From Silene conica (taxonomy: Eukaryota > Streptophyta > Magnoliopsida > Caryophyllales > Caryophyllaceae), in the NCBI GenBank assembly GCA_029255685.2, contig CM055314.2, forward strand, positions 9,690,399 through 9,754,398: 64,000 nt of DNA, in the 5' to 3' direction. Positions 24,614-34,089 of this stretch are shown here, piece after piece. Numbering within the stretch: position 1 is the first letter of the stretch; every line of letters begins with the position of its first letter. The notes under the pieces were generated by a model. That model made no database searches. It saw only the letters and a program-made list of their open reading frames with translations, and had not been told where the DNA came from. Both the position numbers and the translations under genes were made by a program.

Positions 24614-24693
24614 ATTATTACACAAAATGAAATTAGTAAACAGTCTATTGCAACAACCATTCAGACTTCAATAAATATACACGTATAACTTAC

Positions 24694-25910
24694 GTTGTGC
24701 CTCTGCATCCAAGAGAGTATCAGCATCTGTGAAGCTAGATGGAGGCGGCGTTGAACTCTGTATGGCTCTTTGTGTCTTATTTTTGGCCACGTGCTTCTTT
24801 AGCCCTTGTCGCCATCCACATTCTCCTTTGGGAAACAACAACGGATACTGTAGTGGATCATAACAGCCATAATAATGCATGACTCGATGCGAGACCTCAC
24901 TATGGCTAGTAACCAGTATGTGAGGTCCATCAGTCTCACCAGACGTAGAATCGTCAGGCCAAATTGCAGCAACCTCGTCAGACGTGGGAGCATTGCTTAC
25001 ACGTTGGTCCTGGTTAGGATTTTTGGTGATAACTATCTTAGTATTGGTAGTAACAGTCACATCCTTTAAGGATCGGAAGAAGCGAGCATATGGATTTGTC
25101 TCTGTTACATTCATTAAGATATTAATGACAGCTGCATCGAGTTCCTTGAAACACGCTGCACGATTTGCAGCTTCGTGCATACCATCGTAAAAGTATAGTT
25201 GTAGGAATTTTGGGTGACTGCCACAAGGAAGTAGGTCCGGTACATTGTGGTACATTTGACCATGAAGCTTAAAAACATAAATACCTTTAATCGTCTGTGA
25301 TTCAAACTTCCCACCAATGGATGTAAAGGCAAATAAGTTATTATACAGACGTGCAAACTTTTGAAAATGTACTGCTGTTGGGTCCACTGAGGTGTACAGC
25401 TTGGTTAGTAGTGGTGGAAATGTACTGGAAGGCAGCACAATAGCTCCATTTGCACAACAAAATGTTTTTGATTCATAGATTATTCTCTTTGCAAAGCATT
25501 TGTCACATGATGGAACATCTGGCAACTTGAAAGGGGAACCAACTAATGGTTGACCAATCATAGCAAGTGGTAAACCTAATATCCAGGACACAAAGTATCA
25601 GATATCAGTCTAAAAAACATAAATATGCATATCACAACGATTCACACATTTACCAGGTTGTGGTCTTGGACTGGGCTTCCTGCCACGTTTTTTTGGAGGA
25701 ATAGCATCTGATTTTGCGAACGTATCCCTAAGTGTAGACAACAGAAGCAGTATGGTGCTTACATTATACATAATACAAAGTTAATTAAGGTAACGAGCAT
25801 TGCTACACTACCTCGTCTTGCTGGTTTCTGCTTGTATCTGAGTCCTACACTTGCGTTTAGTCTTGCCAGAACCATGTACGTTAGCGTAAAACGGGAAGTT
25901 GTCATCTGAA
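24694..25910 (-). pseudogene. Helitron Rep/helicase N-terminal exons
   Basis: The large exon (about 25590-24694) encodes the Helitron-like N-terminal region: CDKCFAKRIIYESKTFCC, TAVHFQKFARLYNNLFAFTS, GIYVFKLHGQMYHN, LQLYFYDGMHEA and, near the end, YDPLQYPLLFPKGECGW. It closes at a consensus donor (24694|24693). Upstream small exons are likely at about 25734-25672 (basic KKRGRKPSPRPQP, AT-hook and nuclear-signal-like) and 25905-25807 (FPFYANVHGSGKTKRKC). The true start is not resolved. This part is open; the breaks lie downstream of the intron. Confidence 0.78.
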
Positions 25911-26506
25911 AGCAACAATGTCGGTAATCATGGTAAATATAAAGTAAGTATGAGAGTGTTTGCAAACATCATTACAGTATAACAACGTACCCATTGAGTA
26001 ATAAATTTTAGAGAATTCAATCCTCAATGTAACATAGCCATGTCCACCACTCTGTCTAACAAACACCACAAAAACATCAGAATCACATTGACAAGTATCA
26101 GATACCAATTAAACACAAAGTGGCATATAAACTGTTTACGCACTTGTCTAGCTAATTACAGAATGACATCAACAATGTAAATATTATATTGCAAATAGTA
26201 GATTATTTGAAAATATAACATGACATGCTACATTAGATATAATGTAAGTTATGCAAGTGCTGTATGATTCAAACACACCTTATAAGCAAAAGTTTTCGAT
26301 GTTCATTCATCCATAAAACATAATGGTAATTAATACAACAAAAGTCAATAGTAGATAAGTAGATTACAAATTTAAAGATCATATGCTCTAAGGCACCAAA
26401 CATAACCACTCCTAAATAGATACTAAGTTCTGCAATTATTTATGCCTGGCCAACACTAATCTGCAAAACATATCCATATTCCAAAACAATAGGTTCCATG
26501 CCATCT

Positions 26507-27595
26507 TCACTGAAACCGTGCAGGTTTGTAGAATACGCTTCGGTCGTTCACATACTTAGTAGATGGAACTTTCTTGCTATTCGAGGAGATATAGCTATGA
26601 AGACTGGGTAATTGTGACTTTGCTTTCCTTTTTTTGGGTGGTGGTGGTGGGAACTTTTGCTCAGGAATCAAGAAAGGATCGCTCCTTGGTGTGATACAAC
26701 CCTCTTCATTCAGGGTCAAAGCATCTGGATTCCCATCCTGGATCCCTGAAGCAGCTCCCTGAGATGTTAGCAAATGTTTTTCAAGTTTAATGACCATGTT
26801 CCTCGCACACTCACAGGTCAAGGCAGCTAATTTCACCTCCTCAGGGGCATAATTCGCTTCAATTAAGTCAATATTATATATAGGGATCAAATATTGGATA
26901 CTCTTAAAAGCAAGTGTTTGCTCTGATGTATATCTCGATGAGGCTATCTCACCAATAATATGAGTAGGACCACATTCAACTCCTTCACGAGTTATAGTTA
27001 ACCATGATGTGAAACATGAAGGTGTTTGCTCTAATGTAGTTATGGAGCTACATTGTATAGGGAGTCTACCAGCAACAATCTGCAAAAGGGTCACCATGTC
27101 CAAAGAAAGGTTTTGGAAATGAAAGATCTCAGGACAATCGAATTCTTCTATCAATGGAACTTTTGGATATCCCTTTGACATCCGTCTTAATTCTTCCTGT
27201 TTCAACCTCCAGAGATTAGCACATCTGTCATGGGATTGTTTTAATGCAGCTGTGAAATCTGCAATATATATGTCGTACTTTTCTATCAGGTCTGTAACAG
27301 CTAATCGTGCTGCCTGTTCGCACGAGACCTCAAAAACAGATGACACACCACCTATGTAAACATATTCCTCTTCAGCCAAATCACATTTTACAGTGACAGA
27401 TGCAATGTTCTGCCCTCCACCATACAGATCATAACGTGGTCCCTCAAACCCCAGCAAACTGGTTATCCTATCGAGCAAGGGTCGAAAAGGGATTGATATT
27501 TGAATAACTGGCGACGGCATCTCCTGGATATACGGCATCTCAAACCAAATTATACATACAATCTTAATACATAAGCATATAGAAATTTCATACAC
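26507..27595 (-). CDS. Tandem dsRBM-like protein, Helitron cargo (copy 1)
   Basis: A 362-residue frame. Two divergent double-stranded-RNA-binding-motif-like units are visible. Unit 1 lies at about residues 36-108: helix FRPLLDRITSLL, then GPRYDLY, strands ASVTVKCD and YVYIGG, and helix SCEQAARLAVTDLI. Unit 2 lies at about 160-250: VTLLQIVAG, SWLTITREG, HIIGEIASS, and helix SEQTLAFKSIQYLI. The order helix-strands-helix and the G..S…A…A..I finish match dsRBMs. The KKxAK RNA-contact patch is missing, so protein binding or an altered RNA surface is possible. The tail has PPPPPKKRKAK, a likely nuclear signal. The first ~25 residues may be intron; ATGCCG at 27520 after an AG is another start. A paralogue lies at 28967. 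Confidence 0.5.
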   Translation of the reverse strand: MYEISICLCIKIVCIIWFEMPYIQEMPSPVIQISIPFRPLLDRITSLLGFEGPRYDLYGGGQNIASVTVKCDLAEEEYVYIGGVSSVFEVSCEQAARLAVTDLIEKYDIYIADFTAALKQSHDRCANLWRLKQEELRRMSKGYPKVPLIEEFDCPEIFHFQNLSLDMVTLLQIVAGRLPIQCSSITTLEQTPSCFTSWLTITREGVECGPTHIIGEIASSRYTSEQTLAFKSIQYLIPIYNIDLIEANYAPEEVKLAALTCECARNMVIKLEKHLLTSQGAASGIQDGNPDALTLNEEGCITPRSDPFLIPEQKFPPPPPKKRKAKSQLPSLHSYISSNSKKVPSTKYVNDRSVFYKPARFQ

Positions 27596-27599
27596 ATTA

Positions 27600-28960
27600 A
27601 AAAGTTCAACAACTATATTACTATAAGTTAAAGAACAATCACTGCAGTAACAATTACAATTGCATCCAAATACAAATATCTACTATATCAACTACCACAC
27701 TCATCCTGTATAACTTTCCAACATATGTGCTTACAAAGTTATATGCTTTCAAATGAATGTTATCGTAGTTTTAATACGTAGATAGACACATGTAATGTAA
27801 ATTGACAGAATAGATCAGAAATAATGACTTTAAAGTGTTGACCTATACAATCATATTATGTCATTCTAATAAAGCATCAGCATGTAAGAAAAGTAGTTTA
27901 ATTTCCATGAAACAATTAGAGAACCAGCTCAACCAAAATAAATAACAAAGGAAACAACAGCTAATAATGCAGACCTTTTAGATTCAATATTATGGAATGT
28001 ATGCTAATAGAAGTTTCTTATTTCAGAATGAGAAATTATGTAAGAATGATTTCCCATGAAAGAATATATATAATATTTATTAACACAATTGCCACAAATG
28101 ACGTCAGATAAGTATGGTTTGATGACATAAGATTGTAGGGAGTAAAAATAAAAAAAGGAAATAGGAAATCAGTTGCAAGTATGGTTAAGAAGATATGGGG
28201 GTAGGACAAAGACAGTTATAATTGCCGCCAAATTTAACATATAGATGGTTGCCTATCTAGTACACTCTGTGTAATAGTGATCTGCCGCATAGAGTTATGG
28301 TTGCTTAGTACTATCAAGTGGAGTTTAGAATTTCTATGTGTTAAAATAAGAAACTACAATATCCACAATAACTTTAAAATATGTGTAATCACCTAATTAG
28401 TTACACAAAACGTATCGTATTATATATAGTCTTGTACTTATCATTATACTGATTTTCCGGCTGCACATCAAGTTCTAAAGGAGCAATCTTTTACGTTGAT
28501 TACTATATACATATATTCATCCGGCATTGCTACATAAATTATATATTCATCGAGGCTGAATCCATGGTGCTAATTGTAGACAGTATTCCAAATATCAATA
28601 CAAAGCAATTCATTTATGTTATTACATACTCAATATCTTATATCAGCAATGCTCGCAATGCTGGATGTTATGACAATACACTAAACCAAATACTTAACTC
28701 GACATAAAAACTGAAGTGTAAATAACATCAGAATCAATAGATATAACGAGTTCCAACATATATAAAATAGCATTAGAGTCTGCAAAACACTACGTTTTCC
28801 AGACATTCTAACGAATACAGGAATCTGATACATTAAGCAAAAAAGTACTCGCCATCACACAGATACAAATTCAGAAACATAATACAAATTCTCAATCTGG
28901 CAATGTTAAATGAGTACAAAAAAACTGCTAATCTCCAAAAAGTCGTAATTTGAAAAGTTC
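27600..28960. other. Non-coding spacer between the dsRBM-like genes
   Basis: 1.36 kb of AT-rich sequence with no supported gene or repeat. It would hold the promoter of copy 1 and the 3' end of copy 2. Confidence 0.6.
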
Positions 28961-28966
28961 CACTAA

Positions 28967-30031
28967 TTAATCATCTGAATTGCGACTTGGTGCAATTCTG
29001 TACGGGACAGGAATCCGTCCTGCTAAGCAATGGACAACATTGTCAGGACTTGCAAAACGGCCGCTCCTGGTATGCTCTGTGCGATCAGCTGGAACAATTA
29101 TAGGAGTATAGTCAACCATAAAGCCTTCTGCAGTTTCATTTCGCTCAATGAGGGTGTTTGAAAACTCAGGTTCATTGGAAATCTCATAAACCCTTTCTCT
29201 TACTGTTAAGTAGCTTTCTATCTCCAATTTACATAACAATGCAGCCATCTCTGATTTGAAAGATTGATAATTAACATCAATAACCTCAAGATTATAAGTT
29301 GATATCAAATAGTTGACAACTTTCTTAGCCAAGCTGTTTTTAGCACCATCAAGTGTATCACAACATAATCCAATAAATACCAAATTCAAACCAGTACTCG
29401 ACGACGATCTAACAGTGATCCAAGCACTGTACTGACCATCACCATGCTTGATTGATTCCAATGGTGTACATTGGACTGCATATATCTTGACAATTTTGCT
29501 AAGGAGGGGCATATAATCAAGGAAAACATGTGTAATGCTCATAGCATTATTACAGTTTCTTCCCTTTAGACTACATTCAGCGCTCCTCTTAACAAAATTA
29601 TGCAGGTCTCTCCGTTTTAGATTATAAAGCTCAGTACAACGCTCTAGAGCAACGCATTGTTCAGAAGTAAGATCCTGAACAACAATAGCCCATCGTCTGA
29701 TAACATCGCCAACAACTTTCTTTGCCGCAATTTCACAGGATTCCTCAATTGAATCAGCAGAACCACCAACATAAGTCAGCTCCATAACTCCAGTAGTCCA
29801 AATTACAACATTTGTCTTCACCACCACATACACACTGTTTTTAGAGATATCTAACATATGGTATACAGGTTCCGGAAAGTGTAGTATAGCCGTGATCTGT
29901 TTCAGAAGAGGATGAAATGGGAGAGCAATCTGCGTTGGAGGAACTTGCAACATCTGTAATTTTTTAAGAAAAGACGTCGTCATTAATCGTATAGAAGTTA
30001 AAACAGAGCAACAAACAAATAATATTAACAA
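28967..30031 (-). CDS. Tandem dsRBM-like protein, Helitron cargo (copy 2)
   Basis: A 354-residue frame paralogous to 26507-27595. Shared layout: a FHPLLKQITAIL / FRPLLDRITSLL helix, EPVYHML, TYVGG before the helix SCEIAAKKVVGDVI, an ERCTELYNLKRRDL linker (copy 1 has RCANLWRLKQEEL), then a second unit (MPLLSKIVKIY, SAWITVRSS, GLCCDTLDGAKNSLAKKVVNYLI) and the motif YNLEVIDVNY. This copy keeps AKK in both closing helices, closer to RNA-binding dsRBMs. The first ~28 residues run through a likely intron: TTACAG precedes ATG at 29953, an equally good start. The C-terminus is not alike between copies. Function unknown. Confidence 0.5.
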   Translation of the reverse strand: MLILFVCCSVLTSIRLMTTSFLKKLQMLQVPPTQIALPFHPLLKQITAILHFPEPVYHMLDISKNSVYVVVKTNVVIWTTGVMELTYVGGSADSIEESCEIAAKKVVGDVIRRWAIVVQDLTSEQCVALERCTELYNLKRRDLHNFVKRSAECSLKGRNCNNAMSITHVFLDYMPLLSKIVKIYAVQCTPLESIKHGDGQYSAWITVRSSSSTGLNLVFIGLCCDTLDGAKNSLAKKVVNYLISTYNLEVIDVNYQSFKSEMAALLCKLEIESYLTVRERVYEISNEPEFSNTLIERNETAEGFMVDYTPIIVPADRTEHTRSGRFASPDNVVHCLAGRIPVPYRIAPSRNSDD

Positions 30032-32130
30032 TTAGCATGTAAACTGAATTATCCTTAGTTAGAGTTCAAACTCGATAAAAATATGTCATTTAAAACTTAT
30101 GATATACAAAGAACTAAGACTTTTGCTATAATGTATTCATAAGTGACTATTAGATATATAGAAACTGAAGTATGTTAAGCATCAATTACATTGATATCCT
30201 GGAAATTCAGAAATAATCTTAATTAGCTGTCAGGATTTCAATGTGAAATAATTGTCATAAGATAGGATTGTATATATCATAGGTGTATATTATATAATTA
30301 TAAAGACCCTTAAATTAAGCAATAGTACAATAACCACATTACCTATAGTATAGTACTATTAGGTATGAGTATGAGTATGGATATGGGTATGGTTGATAGA
30401 TACGGTTCATGTACAAGAATTAGTTGTTAAATATGTACTTTATAACTATTACAATATATGAATGATGATGTGAATATGACTACTAAGGCAATGTAACTTA
30501 TATGATAAGCAAGTTAATCATGTATAAAGTAAGTGTAAACAATCATTACAATTACACTATGACATTGTGTGTAAAGATAGATTATGAAGAGGTAATTCAA
30601 GTTAATATCCGTATTTACATAACAACGGAAAAAAATATGGGTAGAGTATAGAGAATACATAATCTGTACTTTTAGATATCATATTTATGTTCGAGTGTCT
30701 AATCTTAACCGTCCTCATATATCTTCGTATTCTGACCATTGTAAAATTGTTAAATTGGTTATAACCTACGGTACCTAAACAATATGATCTTATTCACCAA
30801 ATAAACAAACACATACCCCCTTGTTTTTTTAAAAAATGACGTGTTCGTGTCAATGACTATTTAATTAGCAAGTTATATACATTTACTTGTCAAAGAACAA
30901 GTTTAATCAATTCAAATAACATAAAGCCAAAAAATCTTTGTTTAATAGTGAATACAAGTACTCAAGTAGATTTAACTATATCATTGTGTATCAATTTTTG
31001 TAAATAGGAGTAGCTCAAGTTAGTATACTTATTCGTTACAAATCAATGTCTATCTAATTAGCTAGTTATTACCTACGGTACCTAAACAATATGGTCGAAA
31101 CAGAAACTGCATAACTAAGATCATTCCCGAGTAGTGTCAATTGCTAGGTCAAATGCTTGCTTGGCTCAAGCTAATTACAATTAAATGAAAATTAGAGTTG
31201 ACAAATTGGTGTTGAGGGTCAATCGGTGATCTAAGGTGGAGGAAATTGGCCCCTTACATGGCAAAATTTCATTGGTTTCAAATTAGAAAATGGAAAAAAA
31301 ATAAAAACCTTTTAAAATATCGTCTTGATTATTTCGATTTTATGGTTGGGATGGAAAAAGAGGGTCAATGTCAAGCAAGTAAGATTAGGGTCAATACGTT
31401 GTTCACTTGATTATATTAACATTTTGCTTAATGTGATGTACAAACTTACACTGTACTCATTATTAGAACAAAGTTTTAAGAGATCGGTCCACATTACTAA
31501 ACCACACCTGATCCCAAAACCACAATATAAAGTTATAAAAGTAATGATTTCTAATACAGCTGGTTGTCGAACTGCAATTTGTAGTGTTGAAACTGGAAAA
31601 GTGGTGAATCTCATTTATGCAAAACCAGTATCCGAATTTTATTTGGGTTTAATAATAATTTATAAAATATACTTTAACTCTAACTAAATCTAAAGTGACT
31701 ACATGTTTGTTCATTAATGAGATGTTTTATTCGCATTAAATCTAAAGTAACTACATTTTCGTTCATTAATGAGATGTTTTATTCATATTTTATAGAAATT
31801 ATTTTATGAAAGGAAAATAAACGAAGGGTAAACATATGACTCTGATTGATGGAATACAACATTTACAATAATATCACACGAACAGAGGACATATACGACG
31901 TTCATTTACATTGATTATATTGAGACATAAGTGTTACAATCGTTAAAGAGAAAAATGAACATACAAAAGCATTTAACGAACACAATTATACACGTTACAA
32001 TTAAATCATGTATAAATGTAATTGCAAGTAAGAACATCACAAATTGCACTGATTTTAGAAATGAATTCACAATTCATTGTACCAGTATAACCACCCCCAA
32101 CACATGCATGACTCTTTGCCTTCATGATAC
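30032..32130. other. Non-coding stretch with a short tandem repeat
   Basis: Very AT-rich. A ~53-bp direct duplication lies at 31686-31790 (TCATTAATGAGATGTTTTATTC twice) and TACGGTACCTAAACAATATG recurs near 30768 and 31074. A 120-residue plus-strand frame at 31325-31687 has no recognisable domain and is not called. Confidence 0.6.
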
Positions 32131-32136
32131 ATTCCC

Positions 32137-32144
32137 TATATAAG
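32137..32144 (+). promoter_or_regulatory. TATA box of F-box-like gene copy 2
   Basis: CCCTATATAAGTG lies about 130 bases before the ATG at 32274, a good plant TATA box at a normal distance for a ~100-base leader. Confidence 0.55.
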
Positions 32145-32273
32145 TGTGATTAGACACAACTATTCACCATTTACACCTATAAGTGCCATTAAAAACAGTA
32201 ATCTGTAACCCTTCACTGTCAAACCTTTTCATCTTCATTAATTTCTGCAAAATCAAACGCCAACTGATCTACA

Positions 32274-32807
32274 ATGACTAAATTCTGCAAGCAAGCGATC
32301 TACTCAAAGGAGAATGATATGGAAGATTTTAAGAATGGTTATGTGAAATGGAAAAAGGAGCAGTTCAAAACAACCTCTCTGTTTTCAACAACAACTGTCC
32401 AGAAGCAAACACCATCTGGCACCAGTCGCCATCACCCATTCCTGAGCCTGCCTGAACTTACAACCGAGGTATTTAACAGGCTCGATAAAACAGGCAAGCG
32501 AAGCATGGCCGAAGTATGTAAAGCTTGGGCCGGTTTGTTTTTGGTTGGGACAAGCACGGCAAAGGTTGAGTATGATTACCAGCGCCAGTTAGCAAAGGAA
32601 AACAACTATGGCATCATAAGGGTAATAAGAGGCAACAGTGTAGTTGCAGTGTATTGTTCCTGCATGTATGCCAACGACAAGAAGCAGAAGAGGGTGATAC
32701 ATAGAAGGGTCGTAAAACGCCGCAAGGTTGCACGTTTGGAGGAAATGTCTGAAGAAAAATTCAATGATGAATCGGGAAGCGAAGGATACTATGACTCTGA
32801 CTGTTAA
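32274..32807 (+). CDS. F-box-like protein, Helitron cargo (copy 2, open)
   Basis: A single-exon frame of 177 residues. An F-box-like segment lies at about residues 58-93 (FLSLPELTTEVFNRL, then GKRSMAEVCKAW), fitting LP.EL..E[VI]..RL and VCK.W. A Cys pair (YCSCMY) and a basic stretch (KKQKRVIHRRVVKRRK, about 139-154, nuclear-signal-like) follow. The C-terminus is acidic and ends in GSEGYYDSDC. F-box proteins link SKP1-cullin ligases to targets; no known target domain is present. It shares about half its residues with the copy at 6085, which has a stop. It runs opposite to most Helitron genes and has its own TATA box, so it may be transcribed separately. Confidence 0.68.
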   Translation: MTKFCKQAIYSKENDMEDFKNGYVKWKKEQFKTTSLFSTTTVQKQTPSGTSRHHPFLSLPELTTEVFNRLDKTGKRSMAEVCKAWAGLFLVGTSTAKVEYDYQRQLAKENNYGIIRVIRGNSVVAVYCSCMYANDKKQKRVIHRRVVKRRKVARLEEMSEEKFNDESGSEGYYDSDC

Positions 32808-33082
32808 AGTCGTAAGTAGTTGTCTAGCAAACAACATGATGTTTGCAATTTTCTCACGATTAATTATAGGGCCTATCCCAATCAATCTGTAGTGTATTGT
32901 AAATATAATTAGAAGTTTATCAAATATAAACTTATCTTTTGTCTTGTCCAATATCATGTTCTACAACATTACTGGTTGTTTGTTCACACAACGAAATTAG
33001 TCATTCCTGCAGAGCGTATTGCATTTCCCCAATATTATGTATTAGCGATTGTCCATATACTAACGACTCTTTTTATAACATA

Positions 33083-33365
33083 CTTATGATTACCGGCGAC
33101 AGTTGGCAAAGGAGAACAACAATGCCATCGTAAGAGTAACAAGAGGCAACAGCGCGTTCAATTTTGTTCTGTTAAATACCCCCAAAAAAAATGTGTACTG
33201 ATAATGTAATTAGTCATTCTGTATTGTTCAATATCATGTTCCACAATTCCACACGTTGTTTGTGCCCATAACGAGATCAATCATTTCTACACAGCTTATT
33301 GCATCTTCCTGATATTATGTATCAATGTCTGACCATACACTAAGGCCTCTTCTTATAGCATACTT
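33083..33365 (+). repeat. Partial tandem copy of the F-box-like gene 3' region
   Basis: 33088-33160 repeats the gene segment at 32574-32645 (GATTACC..AGTT.GCAAAGG). 33215-33365 repeats the downstream region 32945-33087 (CAATATCATGTTC.ACAA, CATACT). A block of coding end plus 3' flank was therefore copied in tandem and has since diverged. Confidence 0.7.
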
Positions 33366-34089
33366 GGTTGCTGTTTGTTGCCGTCAAAGGCCCAGGCTCT
33401 GAACCCTCTGATTCAAACACATAAAACTAAACATATGAGCAACACTTTATCGAACCAAGTCACTGATTGTTAACAACTACTGGAAGATGAAGCCTACCCC
33501 AACTGGAATGTCCTGCTTGCCAGTTGCAGGCGGAAACGTATGAGGTATTGAGATAAATGCAGATGTTGATGGTGCTATTTCATTGTACATTCTGCTTAAA
33601 GTGTTGATAATTGCACATAGTTGAGTTATATATACCTAAGTGTGTTTATTTGTGACACAACTACTACCGAAACAAGCAGCGCGTACATAATGGTCAGCGC
33701 AACCTGTCATTGCTATTAATACGCCCAGTAATTCAACAAGGTTGTAGTTAATGATCCGCTACCTTGATAGTCACCAACATCCCGACAGCAACATAACACT
33801 TCTTATTTCACTGAGTACGACAACATCGTCTTAAACAACACATAGATGGACGTGTCTGTCAAGTTTCAAAAGTATGAAAACAGGAAACACGGTATGACTG
33901 CAAACCACCTCAATATCCAACAGCCACAAGGGGTTTACTAAAAACAGACTATTGTCATAACAGTAGCCTAACAACATAGACTTTCTAAAATAAGTAGATA
34001 TTGGCAACAGGTATACGCCATTTCACAAAATATCCTGTAAAACCTCTGTTACCCAAATCAAAGGCAAACATACAAGCCAGAACACACTA

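Larger units (their letters stand above)
15894..24693 (-). other. Rep/helicase intron swollen by an LTR element
   Basis: The donor (CACAAC|GTAAGT, 24694/24693) and acceptor (TTACAG|ATAG, 15894/15893) are both clear. Removing the LTR element and one copy of its ATTAT target duplication leaves an intron of about 110 bp. The insertion itself therefore need not have broken the coding sequence. Confidence 0.8.

Noticed and set aside
31325-31687. 120-residue plus-strand frame
   Set aside because: No domain, no start context, and an AT-rich setting where such lengths occur by chance.
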